From Rouxiella sp. WC2420 (GTDB lineage Bacteria; Pseudomonadota; Gammaproteobacteria; Enterobacterales; Enterobacteriaceae): DNA of 64,000 bases. The stretch is taken from positions 3,968,001-4,032,000 of the forward strand of contig NZ_CP165628.1 of the NCBI RefSeq assembly GCF_041200025.1. The letters run 5' to 3'. Positions 19,093-28,729 of the stretch are shown here, piece by piece. The translations under genes and the position numbers were made by a program. Numbering within the stretch: position 1 is the first letter of the stretch; the number at the start of each line of letters is the position of its first letter. A model generated the notes under the pieces. The model was not told the origin of the DNA and ran no database searches. It saw nothing but the letters and a program-made list of their open reading frames with translations.

Positions 19093-19111
19093 GAAAATGA
19101 TAATAATTATC
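19093..19111. promoter_or_regulatory. Fur box upstream of the TonB-dependent receptor
   Basis: The 19-mer matches the Fur consensus GATAATGATAATCATTATC at 17 of 19 positions. It lies 126 bases before the receptor start. The rest of the gap 18968-19344 is AT-rich and shows no other gene. Confidence 0.85.
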
Positions 19112-19344
19112 ATAACCATTCACGTCAATAGAAGTTCACCGCTAAGTTCCGTGATTTTATGTAATTTTTAGGTAAGTTTTTGACAGGATAAAAAAACCGA
19201 GTTGTTACGATTGTTTAGCGATCATTTATCGAAAAATGTGATATCTATCCTCGCTGGACGGGAATTTCCCCAACCAATATTCAACAGTCCATCTACGCTT
19301 ACAGAGTGTCCTGGTGAGCAGGACGTTTAAAAAAGGAATACGTT

Positions 19345-19680
19345 ATGCGTCTACCCATTTTATTGTCATTGTTAGCTACGCTGTGCATCAGCGGCAATGT
19401 TATGGCCGCCGATGCCATGAAGGCCTCTTCCCCGGCTCAGGCAGCTCAACGTCAGAAAATGACCGACTGTAATCAGCAGGCCACCACGCAAAGCCTCAAA
19501 GGCGACGAGCGTAAGACTTTCATGAGCCACTGCTTGAAAGCGGAATCCAAAACCGGCGATAAAGCCATGACACCGCAGCAAAACAAAATGAAGACTTGTA
19601 ACGCGGATGCTGCCAAAAAAGAACTCAAAGGTGATGCTCGTAAAACCTATATGAGCACATGTTTGAAAAAAGCTGCGTAA
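19345..19680 (+). CDS. psiF: PsiF-family periplasmic protein
   Basis: A 111-residue secreted protein with a signal peptide ending near VMAAD (residue 22) and two PsiF repeats. Each repeat has a cysteine, LKGDxRKTxMSxC and a terminal LK (DCNQQ...HCLK and TCNAD...TCLKKAA). E. coli psiF is induced by phosphate starvation and lies beside phoA; here it sits between an iron receptor and gpmA, so it has moved relative to E. coli. The biochemical function of the family is not known. AAGGAATA precedes the ATG, and a terminator follows. Confidence 0.85.
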   Translation: MRLPILLSLLATLCISGNVMAADAMKASSPAQAAQRQKMTDCNQQATTQSLKGDERKTFMSHCLKAESKTGDKAMTPQQNKMKTCNADAAKKELKGDARKTYMSTCLKKAA

Positions 19681-19704
19681 TCAGCGGTAAAGCAAACTCC
19701 CATT

Positions 19705-19738
19705 AACGCGCAGCCTGCCAACTCGGGCTGCGCGTTTC
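19705..19738 (+). terminator. psiF terminator
   Basis: AACGCGCAGCC pairs with GGCTGCGCGTT around a short loop, followed by TTCGTTTATT. Confidence 0.75.
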
Positions 19739-19823
19739 GTTTATTGATTGCCGACGCGGGGGGTCAGGCCATATAATGATCACAGTCGTCATTTGGAATT
19801 TCAGTAAATTGAGGAGTTTAGCT

Positions 19824-20576
19824 ATGGCTGTAACCAAGCTGGTTCTTGTAAGACACGGCGAAAGTCAATGGAACCAAGAGAACCGTTTTACCGGTTGGCA
19901 TGATGTTGATCTTTCGGATAAAGGTCGTACTGAAGCAAAACAGGCAGGTCAACTGCTGAAAGAAGAAGGCTTCCAGTTTGATTTCGCTTACACGTCTGTA
20001 CTGAAACGTGCAATTCACACTCTCTGGAGCGTGCTGGATGAACTGGATCAGCCATGGCTGCCGGTTGAAAAATCCTGGAAACTGAACGAACGTCATTACG
20101 GTGCGTTGCAGGGTCTCGACAAAGCTGAAACCGCTGCGAAATACGGCGACGAGCAGGTTAAACAATGGCGTCGCGGCTTCCGCGTTACTCCGCCAGAGTT
20201 GGAAAAAACCGACGAGCGTTTCCCCGGTCATGACCCGCGTTATGCAAAACTGCGTCCAGAAGAGCTGCCAACCACCGAGAGCCTGGCTCTGACCATCGAA
20301 CGCGTTATTCCTTACTGGACTGACGTTATCAAGCCACGTCTGGAAAGCGGCGAACGCGTTATCGTTGCTGCACACGGTAACTCCCTGCGTGCGCTGGTAA
20401 AATATCTGGATAACCTCAGCGAAGATGAAATTCTTGAGCTGAATATTCCTACTGGCGTGCCGCTGGTTTATGAATTCGACGAGAACTTCAAACCAATCAA
20501 ACGCTACTATTTGGGTAATGCTGACGAAATCGCTGCAAAAGCTGCTGCGGTTGCCAATCAGGGTAAAGCCAAGTAA
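19824..20576 (+). CDS. gpmA: 2,3-bisphosphoglycerate-dependent phosphoglycerate mutase
   Basis: Cytoplasmic glycolytic/gluconeogenic enzyme that interconverts 3-phosphoglycerate and 2-phosphoglycerate through a phosphohistidine. It has 250 residues. The histidine-phosphatase motif [12 protein letters not shown] is at residues 5-16, and the second catalytic histidine is in [14 protein letters not shown]. The start MAVTKLVLV at 19824 (TTGAGGAGTTTAGCT upstream) agrees with E. coli GpmA; the longer in-frame ATG at 19776 adds residues not found in the family. It shares a terminator with convergent aroG. Confidence 0.96.
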   Translation: MAVTKLVLVRHGESQWNQENRFTGWHDVDLSDKGRTEAKQAGQLLKEEGFQFDFAYTSVLKRAIHTLWSVLDELDQPWLPVEKSWKLNERHYGALQGLDKAETAAKYGDEQVKQWRRGFRVTPPELEKTDERFPGHDPRYAKLRPEELPTTESLALTIERVIPYWTDVIKPRLESGERVIVAAHGNSLRALVKYLDNLSEDEILELNIPTGVPLVYEFDENFKPIKRYYLGNADEIAAKAAAVANQGKAK

Positions 20577-20597
20577 TTCAGTGCTGAACTGAATGCG

Positions 20598-20627
20598 AAA
20601 AAAAGAACGCCTCGGCGTTCTTTTTTA
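20598..20627. terminator. Bidirectional terminator between gpmA and aroG
   Basis: AAGAACGC pairs with GCGTTCTT around CTCG, with A/T runs on both sides. Confidence 0.88.
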
Positions 20628-20672
20628 TTGGCTGTAATTTGCCGGTATAACATTACCGGCATTGCGAAAGAA

Positions 20673-21725
20673 TTATCCGCGACGCTGTTTTACAGAGTTC
20701 GCCAGATTACGCAGCAGAGTTTCAGTGTCTTGCCAGCCGATGCAGGCGTCGGTCACGCTTTGGCCATAAACCAGCGGTGCACCGGTATCCAGACTCTGAT
20801 TGCCTTCAATCAGATTACTTTCAACCATCACGCCCATGATTGCCTGCTCGCCCTGAGCAATCTGACCGCAAACATCTTCACAAACTTCCATCTGCTTTTT
20901 GAACTGCTTGCTGCTGTTAGCGTGGCTAAAGTCGATCATAATCGAGGCTGGCAGGCCGCCTTTTTTAAGGCCTTCTTTCACTTCTTTAACATCTTCGGCG
21001 CTGTAGTTTGGCTTTTTTCCGCCGCGCAGAATGATATGGCAGTCGCTGTTACCGGCAGTATTGACGATGGCAGAATGGCCCCATTTGGTCACAGACAAGA
21101 AGCAGTGCGGCGCACCGGCGGCGTTGATCGCGTCGATCGCCACTTTAATCGTGCCATCGGTGCCGTTCTTGAAGCCCACAGGGCAAGAAAGCCCGGAAGC
21201 CAACTCGCGGTGAACCTGTGATTCGGTCGTTCTCGCGCCGATAGCGCCCCAGCTCATCAGATCCGCCAGATACTGAGGAGTGATCATATCCAGGAACTCT
21301 CCGGCGGCAGGTAATCCGGTGTCATTAATATCCAGCAGTAATTTACGCGCGATTCTTAAACCGTCGTTAATCTGGAAACTATTGTTCATTTGCGGGTCAT
21401 TAATCAGACCTTTCCATCCCACGGTGGTACGCGGTTTTTCAAAGTAAACACGCATCACAATTTCTAACTCTCCGCGCAGTTCTTCGCGCAGGGTCAGCAG
21501 ACGCGTAGCGTACTCTTTTGCCGCTTTCGGGTCATGAATGGAACAGGGTCCAATGACTACCAGTAAACGATCGTCATTACCCTTCAATATCTTATGGATA
21601 GCATTGCGCGCCTGGGAAACCGTTTTAGCGGCTTTATCCGTTGCGGGGAATTTTTCCAGCAGAGCAACCGGCGGCAAAAGTTCCTTAATTTCTTTGATAC
21701 GTAAATCGTCGTTTTGATAATTCAT
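20673..21725 (-). CDS. aroG: 3-deoxy-7-phosphoheptulonate synthase, phenylalanine-sensitive type
   Basis: First enzyme of aromatic amino-acid synthesis: joins phosphoenolpyruvate and erythrose 4-phosphate to DAHP. It has 350 residues, as in E. coli AroG. The start MNYQNDDLRIKEI at 21725 matches AroG; the open frame continues 33 residues further upstream but without conservation. Motifs include VVIGPCSIHD near residue 60, FEKPRTTVGWKG near residue 96 and IMIDFSHANSSK near residue 265. N-terminal residues of the AroG type suggest phenylalanine feedback, which is an inference. No convincing full TyrR box is visible ahead of it. Confidence 0.93.
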   Translation of the reverse strand: MNYQNDDLRIKEIKELLPPVALLEKFPATDKAAKTVSQARNAIHKILKGNDDRLLVVIGPCSIHDPKAAKEYATRLLTLREELRGELEIVMRVYFEKPRTTVGWKGLINDPQMNNSFQINDGLRIARKLLLDINDTGLPAAGEFLDMITPQYLADLMSWGAIGARTTESQVHRELASGLSCPVGFKNGTDGTIKVAIDAINAAGAPHCFLSVTKWGHSAIVNTAGNSDCHIILRGGKKPNYSAEDVKEVKEGLKKGGLPASIMIDFSHANSSKQFKKQMEVCEDVCGQIAQGEQAIMGVMVESNLIEGNQSLDTGAPLVYGQSVTDACIGWQDTETLLRNLANSVKQRRG

Positions 21726-21933
21726 AACTGTTCCATTGGGTATTTCAAAAAAGTGCGGTTCTGTTTTTCTAATCGCGACCAATCTAGCGGCAATGTGTAC
21801 AGCTGTAAATCGACTTTCCGCCATTAATCGGCATTAATCTCATTGCTTACCCTTAATCATCGACTAAGCTTTTATATTGATAAGCATTTACAAGAATTGA
21901 TGGTTGAAGCTCAAACTTATAAGGAGATAGCAA

Positions 21934-22263
21934 ATGAAAAAGCTCGCAATAATACTTCTGACCGCAGGTTTGGCACTGAGCGCCGGTGCTTACGCCGAAG
22001 ATGGCTCTGGTTCCAACAACAATGGTAACGCCAATGCGTCTGACAGCCCAGGTTCGATTCAGAAACTGGCACCAAACGGCGTTGATAACGGTAAAATTAA
22101 TACCTCGAATACCAATGTCGCTCAGCAGTCGCCACATAAAAAAACGACCACGATGCACCATAAAACCAGCAAAAACAAAGACCACAAGATTACCATGTGT
22201 AAAGACGGTCGCTGCCCTAATCAAACTCCGGGCACCAAACAGTCTGCTGACACCGGCAAATAA
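21934..22263 (+). CDS. ybgS: YbgS-like periplasmic protein
   Basis: A 109-residue secreted protein with a signal peptide ending near GAYAED (residue 22). The mature part is rich in Asn, Ser, Lys and His and carries the TMCKDGRCPN motif shared with E. coli YbgS. Its position between aroG and zitB matches E. coli. The two cysteines spaced by five residues may bind a metal or form a disulfide; the function of the family is not known. AAGGAG at 21921-21926 sets the ATG. A terminator follows. Confidence 0.85.
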   Translation: MKKLAIILLTAGLALSAGAYAEDGSGSNNNGNANASDSPGSIQKLAPNGVDNGKINTSNTNVAQQSPHKKTTTMHHKTSKNKDHKITMCKDGRCPNQTPGTKQSADTGK

Positions 22264-22340
22264 GCCTTTTTTCAGGCAAATAATTACCGGTAAACAGGCT
22301 GCAGCTTAGCAGGTTTATGGCATTATCTGGTTCTATCCTG

Positions 22341-22366
22341 ACGGGAGGCTTCGGCTTCCCGTTTTT
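22341..22366 (+). terminator. ybgS terminator
   Basis: CGGGAGGC-TTCG-GCTTCCCG followed by TTTTT, an intrinsic terminator with a stable UUCG-type loop. Confidence 0.88.
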
Positions 22367-22384
22367 ATCTTTGCAGAGTGCCGC

Positions 22385-22999
22385 ATGCCAAGGTTACTTT
22401 TAGTCGATGACCATCCTTTAGTAGAAGTTGCCATTGAGGCCGCACTACAACGTTCCGGCCGTGACTGGCAACTGCACAGTGTCGAGGACGACCAGGCTGC
22501 GATGGCCAATCTGGCCAGCTGTCAATATCAGTTGGTGGTGCTCGATATCGGCCTGCCGCAGGTTGACGGTTTGCAGCTGCTCAAACGAATCCTGCGCCAC
22601 TATCCAGCTCAGTCAGTGCTGATTTATACCGCCCAGGAAGAAGAGGTTTATGCCAGACTGGCTTTTGCCGGTGGCGCGAGCGGCTTTATTAATAAAGGCC
22701 AGTCGATGAGCATATTGGTAGAAGCTCTTGAGGCGCTAAGTCGAGGAGAGACAGTGTTTCCAGCCTGGCTTGATCAAGATGCGGAAACGGATAACGACGA
22801 CGCCAGTGGTTCTTTGACACCAAAAGAGTTGCAGATCATTGGTTTGCTGGCGCAGGGCCATTCTAATCTGCAAATTGCCAACATGTTGAATATCAGCAAC
22901 AAAACCGTCAGCACCCACAAAAAGAATATCTTGCGCAAGACCGGAGCCAATAACCTCTTCGAGCTGGCTGCAGTCTACAAAGAATTGCAGAAGCCATGA
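22385..22999 (+). CDS. Response regulator of the NarL/LuxR family (BvgA/EvgA-like)
   Basis: A 204-residue DNA-binding response regulator. The receiver domain (residues 1-120) has the acidic pair in LLVDDHP and the phospho-acceptor Asp54 in VVLDIGLPQ; the conserved Lys is in GFINKGQ. A LuxR-type helix-turn-helix follows (about 140-204, LTPKELQIIGLLAQGHSNLQIA). The stop overlaps the start of the sensor-kinase gene by four bases (ATGA), so the two are translationally coupled. The pair is not in this place in E. coli, where ybgS and zitB are adjacent. The signal and targets are unknown. Confidence 0.88.
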   Translation: MPRLLLVDDHPLVEVAIEAALQRSGRDWQLHSVEDDQAAMANLASCQYQLVVLDIGLPQVDGLQLLKRILRHYPAQSVLIYTAQEEEVYARLAFAGGASGFINKGQSMSILVEALEALSRGETVFPAWLDQDAETDNDDASGSLTPKELQIIGLLAQGHSNLQIANMLNISNKTVSTHKKNILRKTGANNLFELAAVYKELQKP

Positions 23000-25900
23000 A
23001 AAGCCTGAAGCTGCTGATATTGCTGGTAGGATGTCTGCTAATGCCCGCCAGTTATGCCGCGTCTGTCACCAATTACCATTTGGTCAGCACGTTGACCTTA
23101 CCGACCGATATGTTGCTAAATGGCGTGCAAAATCCCTGGCGAGGAAAAACGCTGCGCGCGGGGATCCTCAGTGATAACAGCAGCCCGTATAATATCCTGA
23201 TTGCCAACGATTATTACGGCTTGAATGCTGACTATCTCAGCTACGTGCAACAGGTTACTGGCATCCATTTTGCCATCAGTGGTTATTCCAGCCCGGAAGC
23301 CCTGCTCGAGGCGCTTAAACAGGGGCAGATAGACGCTATTTTTGGCGTGCCGCAAAACCAGTTGCCACCGGGCGTGTGGTCCAGTAAGCCCTATTACATT
23401 AGCCCGTTACGGGTGCTTCGCAGTCGGCAAAATGCTCGTCAAGTCATGGTCAATTCGCAGAGCGCGGAAATTGCCATCAGTAAAATGACCGGCATGGAAG
23501 CCTATGATCGCATTAGCAAACTCACCCACAGCATTCAGTCTTTCGACAGCAACCTGCAGGCGATTTACTCGCTGCTAAACGGCAAAAGTGATTATCTGAT
23601 AGCCGACGAAGCCAGCGCCAGCTTCATTATCGACCAACTCCAACTCGGGCAAATTTATCAGGTCGAAACTACGCTCAATTTCGGCAGCCTGTCGTTCATT
23701 TTTTCAAGCCAGAATGCGCAGCTATTGGATGTGCTGAATCAGACCATCAGCGCGACACCGGTCGAGGTTATGAATCAGCTACAAGGCCGCTGGAATAAGC
23801 CAATCCCCAGCTATCTCGACACCGGCAACGCCGCGCTAACGCCCATGGAAGCACAGTGGGTGAAGCAAAATCCGCTGGTGCATTACGCGGCGACCGAAAA
23901 CGATTACCCGTTCGTCTATCGCGGTTCAGATGGACAGCCGCACGGCTTTGTTGTTGATATTCTGAATATTATTGCCCAGAACAGCGGACTGCGATTTTCC
24001 CCGGTGTGGTCTGCCAATGAGCAGCAGGCGGATCAGGAAGTCGATCAACACAAAGCGGCTTTTCGCGCCGTACTTCCGCTGTTTGAACAGGCCAAACGGC
24101 AGTATGAAAGCAGCATGGCCTATCATCGCTCACTGTGGGGAGTGTACGTTCCGCAATCGGCAGGGAATGTCTCGACCTGGCAGGGTTTGAGCGGCAAACG
24201 TATCGGCGCCTTGCGTGGCGATCTGTCACTTTCGATTATTCCCGCTTCACTCAATGTGCAAATATTTAATGACAGCCCCTCGCTGTATAACGCTTTGGCC
24301 AACGGCCAGATAGATGCATTGGTTGATAACATTGTCACCGCCAACTTCACTGCCCTGTCGCGATATGCAGGGGTGATCAAGCTGGCATTTGCCGCCAACA
24401 ATATTTCTTATCCGATTGCCTTCGGCGTACCGAAAAACGCCCCGCTACTGTTGGGTATTCTGGATAAAAATCTGCAACAGATCCCGTCGCAAACCCTGCA
24501 AACGTTGCGCGACCAATGGGTTAGCGATCGGCGTAACGTAATCGATGCGGTAAACGATAACCGCATGCAGCCGCAAACCACCTGGCTGCTAAGTCTGCTG
24601 GCGGCGGTGGTGGTAGTGCTATTGATTATTCTCTCTCGCCGCCTTTATCTGCAGCGTCGTGATAAACAGGAGCGACAGCGGCTGGACCTTGCGCGACGCC
24701 AGGCCGAGGAAGCCAACCGGTCTAAAAGTCATTTTCTGGCGACCATCAGCCATGAATTACGAACTCCCATGCACGCCATCCTCGGACTTTTAGAGCTGGA
24801 GCTGAAAGATGGGCGGCCAAACGGTGATAATCTGCCGCTGGTTTACAGCTCGGCTTCGTCGCTGATGAATCTGCTTAACGATTTACAAGACTATGCACGG
24901 CTCGATAGCGGCGTTTTGACACTTTCCCCGCAACCGCTGGCGTTGCGATCCTGGCTGTTGCAGCTGCCGAAGTTGTTTATTCCGCTCATTGGCCAGCGAC
25001 CTATTGCCTTTACTCTGCATACGGTAGAACCGTTGCCCGAGGTAGTGCTGATAGACAGCAATCGACTGATGCAAATCATCAATAATCTGGTCAGCAATGC
25101 GATTAAATTCACCGAGTTGGGTCGAATTGATCTCACTCTGAGCTGGTTGACGGTAGAAGCCACGGCTGGTGAACTGCAGATTGTCATCAGCGATACAGGC
25201 AGCGGCATTGCAGCAGATGAACAGGAAAAACTGTTTCAACCATTTTATCGGGCGGCGGGAGCGCAGCGTGTCTCGGTGCAGGGCAGTGGCCTGGGGCTGT
25301 CGGTCTGCAAAGAGATTGTCGAGAAAATGTCGGGAACAATCCGGCTGACGTCAATCCTCGGCGAGGGGACGTCGGTAAACATTAGCCTGCCGAGCTCTAC
25401 ACTGCCGCTGAACGCCCTTAAGGAGCCTGAAGTGTCTTTCAGCGCGCAACAGGCCAGCCATGACTTGGTTTATCCATTGCGGGTAGCAGTAATCGACGAT
25501 CACCCGACCAATTTACTGTTAATGCAGCGCCAGCTATTATCTTGCGGCATAGTGGCAAGCACTTTTGAAAGCGGCAAAATTTTCCTGCTTGCCTGCGCAA
25601 CACAGACATTTGACTTGCTGTTTATCGATTACAATATGCCACGCCCTGATGGCGCGTTGCTCGGTCGATTAATTCGCCGACAAGAGAGACAGCACGGACG
25701 TTCTCCCTGTCATATCGTGCTGTGCTCGGCTGATGTACAAGAATTCACGCGCCTGCCGATTCAGCAGCTTGGGGTCAACGATTTCCTCACCAAGCCGGTA
25801 TCGTTAGCGGCCATTCAGGCTATTCTGACATCGGTGTTAAACGCTCGTCAGGCCGAACTGGCGGCCTTCGAGGATAAATTACACGAGCGAGGCAATGGCA

Positions 25901-26196
25901 ATCCTTCGCTGGTTAAACGCCTAATCGATACGCTCTATCAGACGCTTGGCGAGGATCGGCAAAAGCTGCTCGAGGCGGCGGCTGCAGAAGATTGGCCGTC
26001 GATGGCAAAGGCGGCGCACAGAATCAAGGGCAGCCTGCTTATTATCGGCGACGAGCATCAGGCTGCGCTGTGCCAGCGGTTAATCGAGGCCTGTCAACAC
26101 GGCAAGAAACACCAGCAGGCCTATAATAAGGTAATCAATCTGTTGCAGACCTTGCTGCAACAGTTAGAAATTTTACGGAAAAGTGCGCAGACTTAG
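22996..26196 (+). CDS. Hybrid sensor histidine kinase with two periplasmic solute-binding domains (BvgS/EvgS-like)
   Basis: A 1066-residue unorthodox sensor kinase. Order: signal sequence (1-22), two venus-flytrap SBP_bac_3 domains in the periplasm (about 45-260 and 285-505), one membrane span (about 529-548), histidine kinase with His586 in TISHELRTP, ATPase with N-box near 695 and DTGSGIA near 732, receiver domain with Asp878 in FIDYNMP, and HPt domain with His1008 in AAHRIKGSL. It lacks a PAS domain between the span and the kinase, which BvgS has. The His-Asp-His-Asp relay should end on Asp54 of the upstream regulator. Signals for the family include pH, nicotinate and sulfate; which applies here is unknown. 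Confidence 0.9.
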   Translation: MKSLKLLILLVGCLLMPASYAASVTNYHLVSTLTLPTDMLLNGVQNPWRGKTLRAGILSDNSSPYNILIANDYYGLNADYLSYVQQVTGIHFAISGYSSPEALLEALKQGQIDAIFGVPQNQLPPGVWSSKPYYISPLRVLRSRQNARQVMVNSQSAEIAISKMTGMEAYDRISKLTHSIQSFDSNLQAIYSLLNGKSDYLIADEASASFIIDQLQLGQIYQVETTLNFGSLSFIFSSQNAQLLDVLNQTISATPVEVMNQLQGRWNKPIPSYLDTGNAALTPMEAQWVKQNPLVHYAATENDYPFVYRGSDGQPHGFVVDILNIIAQNSGLRFSPVWSANEQQADQEVDQHKAAFRAVLPLFEQAKRQYESSMAYHRSLWGVYVPQSAGNVSTWQGLSGKRIGALRGDLSLSIIPASLNVQIFNDSPSLYNALANGQIDALVDNIVTANFTALSRYAGVIKLAFAANNISYPIAFGVPKNAPLLLGILDKNLQQIPSQTLQTLRDQWVSDRRNVIDAVNDNRMQPQTTWLLSLLAAVVVVLLIILSRRLYLQRRDKQERQRLDLARRQAEEANRSKSHFLATISHELRTPMHAILGLLELELKDGRPNGDNLPLVYSSASSLMNLLNDLQDYARLDSGVLTLSPQPLALRSWLLQLPKLFIPLIGQRPIAFTLHTVEPLPEVVLIDSNRLMQIINNLVSNAIKFTELGRIDLTLSWLTVEATAGELQIVISDTGSGIAADEQEKLFQPFYRAAGAQRVSVQGSGLGLSVCKEIVEKMSGTIRLTSILGEGTSVNISLPSSTLPLNALKEPEVSFSAQQASHDLVYPLRVAVIDDHPTNLLLMQRQLLSCGIVASTFESGKIFLLACATQTFDLLFIDYNMPRPDGALLGRLIRRQERQHGRSPCHIVLCSADVQEFTRLPIQQLGVNDFLTKPVSLAAIQAILTSVLNARQAELAAFEDKLHERGNGNPSLVKRLIDTLYQTLGEDRQKLLEAAAAEDWPSMAKAAHRIKGSLLIIGDEHQAALCQRLIEACQHGKKHQQAYNKVINLLQTLLQQLEILRKSAQT

Positions 26197-26249
26197 ACGC
26201 CGATGCTGTCCAGCGTTTTATCAATACTTAGAAAATATAGGGAATAATA

Positions 26250-27260
26250 ATGTCAGTTCGGTCTCTTTTACCTGAGGACAGGAACAGCCGCCGTTTGCTG
26301 CTGGCCTTCCTGGTTACCGTAGTCTTTATGGTGGCGGAAGTCTTTGGTGGCCTGATTTCGGGGTCGCTGGCGCTGCTCGCCGATGCTGGTCACATGCTGA
26401 CCGATGCCGCAGCCCTGCTGATGGCGCTGATGGCGGTGCGTTTTGCGCGCCGTAAACCCAATTCACGCCTGACCTTTGGTTACTTGCGCCTGACCACCAT
26501 GGCGGCCTTCGTTAACGCCGCAGCGCTGCTGCTGATTGTCGTACTGATACTGTGGGAGGCGATTCGCCGCTTTGCTACGCCGGAGCCGGTGCTGGGTGGC
26601 CCCATGCTGGCTATCGCGATTGCGGGTCTTTTTGCCAATCTGCTGTCTTTCTGGCTGCTACATCAGGGGGAAGAAAAAGAGAACATCAATGTGCGAGCCG
26701 CCGCATTACACGTTATGGGCGACCTTTTAGGATCAATTGGCGCAGTCGTTGCGGCACTGATCATCATGAATACTGGCTGGACACCGATCGATCCGATTTT
26801 ATCGGTGCTGGTTTCGTGCCTGGTTCTGCGCAATGCCTGGGCACTGCTGCGCGAGAGTTTCCACGAACTGCTGGAAGGCACCCCCCAGGAAATTGATATT
26901 GATAAACTGCGTAAAGACCTGTCGCTAGTGATCCCCGAAGTGCGCAACGTGCATCACGTCCACGTCTGGCAGATTGGCGAGCAGCGTTTGATGACTCTGC
27001 ACGCGCAGGTGGTTCCGCCGCACGATCACGACGGCTTGCTCGCTCGGATCCAGCATCATCTTTCTGAAAAATACAAAATCGGGCATTCGACGATTCAGAT
27101 GGAGTTCGGTGCTTGTGAAATGTATGACTGCACGCTCAGCGACGAGGCTGCCACCGCGGCAGCTTCCGGGCATCACGGACACAATCATGCACACAGTCAT
27201 GGCTCTACTGATGATCATGAGGATCACGACCACGCAGGCGATCACGGGCATCGTCACTGA
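26250..27260 (+). CDS. zitB: ZitB, cation diffusion facilitator zinc exporter
   Basis: Inner-membrane Zn2+/H+ antiporter of 336 residues with six predicted spans between residues ~15 and 205 and a cytoplasmic C-terminal domain. The tetrahedral zinc site is formed by HMLTDA (residues ~48-53) in span 2 and [11 protein letters not shown] (~151) in span 5. The C-terminus is a histidine/aspartate tail ([10 protein letters not shown] onward), longer than in many homologues, likely to bind zinc. Position after ybgS agrees with E. coli, apart from the inserted sensor/regulator pair. A terminator follows. Confidence 0.93.
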   Translation: MSVRSLLPEDRNSRRLLLAFLVTVVFMVAEVFGGLISGSLALLADAGHMLTDAAALLMALMAVRFARRKPNSRLTFGYLRLTTMAAFVNAAALLLIVVLILWEAIRRFATPEPVLGGPMLAIAIAGLFANLLSFWLLHQGEEKENINVRAAALHVMGDLLGSIGAVVAALIIMNTGWTPIDPILSVLVSCLVLRNAWALLRESFHELLEGTPQEIDIDKLRKDLSLVIPEVRNVHHVHVWQIGEQRLMTLHAQVVPPHDHDGLLARIQHHLSEKYKIGHSTIQMEFGACEMYDCTLSDEAATAAASGHHGHNHAHSHGSTDDHEDHDHAGDHGHRH

Positions 27261-27275
27261 TCTTTAATCCTGCTG

Positions 27276-27315
27276 ACCCGCGTTTAAAGCTGTTTTATAA
27301 AACGCGGGTTTATTG
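27276..27315 (+). terminator. zitB terminator
   Basis: ACCCGCGTTT pairs with AAACGCGGGT, followed by TTATT. The remainder of the gap to 27607 is AT-rich and holds no gene I can support. Confidence 0.75.
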
Positions 27316-27607
27316 CAATCTCAATCCTGCAACAAGCATCGTCGACATCCCCCTTACCGCGGCCTTTCCAAGACCAATATCAACGCCAGCTCAACCAGTT
27401 GTTTGAAAACATCCCCTCATCAATACGGTTTATAAATCGTGTATCAATCCGTGTTTACACTTCAAAAATCACTGACAAAAAGCCAATACCTGCCTTTCTG
27501 AATCACTGTTTTGTGCAAATCGTCAAAGTAATTTTCACAAAACGTAATGACGATTTTTTAACGGGTTAGGCCCCTGTAAATATCTGCAAATTGGGTAAGC
27601 GTAAATA

Positions 27608-28717
27608 ATGAAAATACATTATCTCGTCACCAGCCTTGAAACCGGAGGCGCTGAGTTTGCTATCCCGGATATTGTCCAAACGCTTGAGAAACTTGGACAT
27701 CAGGTTTCTATTATCGCTTGTGAACCTCGCGATCTGGGGGCCGCGGTGCGGCTTACAGAAGCCGGGCTGACCTATCGCCTGCTGGCGAAGCGGCGGCGTA
27801 GTTTGCCGATTATTCTCGGCAGCTATCTAGCAACAATTTTCTTGGATCGCCCAGACGTCATTTGGACATCTTTAAGCTGGGGAACCGTTATCGGCCAATT
27901 AGCCGGTCGTATTCTGAACATCCCTGTCGTGAGCTTTAAACACAGCGCCAGCGTGCGTTTCCATACCTATTGGCTGCGGAAAATGTCACGCCTGTGGATT
28001 GGCGACTCTCAAACCGTTGTTCGATTCTTGCGTGACGAAATGCACATTCCTGCTCAACAGATCATGCCGTGGCCATTCTTCTGCAGCAATCCCCAGGCAC
28101 CGCAGGCTAATCCCTGGGATGGCCAGTCAGTCTTGCAGTTGGGCAGCGTCGGCCGCCTTCATGAAGTGAAAAACTATGCACTTTTAATTGACGCATTAGC
28201 GGCATTTTTAAATAAACATCCTCAGCTTGCTTCGCATATTCGTTTGACTATTCTTGGGGACGGCCCTGAGCGCGAGGCTTTACAGGCTAAAATTGAGCAG
28301 CATGACTTGCAGGAAGTCGTGTCACTGCCCGGGTTTTCTGGTGAAGTAGAATGCTTTCTCGCCGGATTGCATGTTTATGTGCAAACCTCTAGATATGAAG
28401 GGATGTGCATTGCCGCTCATGAAGCGATGAACGCTGCGCTACCCGTTATTGCTACGCCGGTTGGTGAGCTGCGCGAGGCCGTTTTAGAAGGACAAACGGG
28501 CTTTATTCTAGAGGGTGATTTGACCGCCGCGTTTATTGACGTGCTAGAGCGCATTTTTGCCCAGCCGGCTGCGCTACGGCAATATGGTCAACAGGCACGC
28601 CAATACGTGCTGAACAGGTTTAGCCGTGAGCTTTACACTCAGGCTGCTGCCAGCATTACTGCCAATATTACCGCCAGCCTTGGCGACAAGCTGCATTACC
28701 AAACTTCAACTAAATAG
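27608..28717 (+). CDS. Glycosyltransferase family 4 (GT-B fold)
   Basis: A 369-residue retaining glycosyltransferase, cytoplasmic. It starts KIHYLVTSLETGGAEFAI, the usual N-terminal acceptor loop of GT4 enzymes, and has the donor-site VGRLHEVKNYALLIDA near residue 182 and the E-x7-E motif in SRYEGMCIAAHEAMN near residue 261. Donor and acceptor sugars cannot be told. The beta-propeller gene 28730 starts 13 bases after the stop, so the two form an operon. They replace pnuC, which lies between zitB and nadA in E. coli. Confidence 0.85.
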   Translation: MKIHYLVTSLETGGAEFAIPDIVQTLEKLGHQVSIIACEPRDLGAAVRLTEAGLTYRLLAKRRRSLPIILGSYLATIFLDRPDVIWTSLSWGTVIGQLAGRILNIPVVSFKHSASVRFHTYWLRKMSRLWIGDSQTVVRFLRDEMHIPAQQIMPWPFFCSNPQAPQANPWDGQSVLQLGSVGRLHEVKNYALLIDALAAFLNKHPQLASHIRLTILGDGPEREALQAKIEQHDLQEVVSLPGFSGEVECFLAGLHVYVQTSRYEGMCIAAHEAMNAALPVIATPVGELREAVLEGQTGFILEGDLTAAFIDVLERIFAQPAALRQYGQQARQYVLNRFSRELYTQAAASITANITASLGDKLHYQTSTK

Positions 28718-28729
28718 ACTCATTAATCA

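Noticed and set aside
21770-21830. TyrR box upstream of aroG
   Set aside because: Only one half-site (TGTAAAT) is visible; the second half is absent at the right distance.
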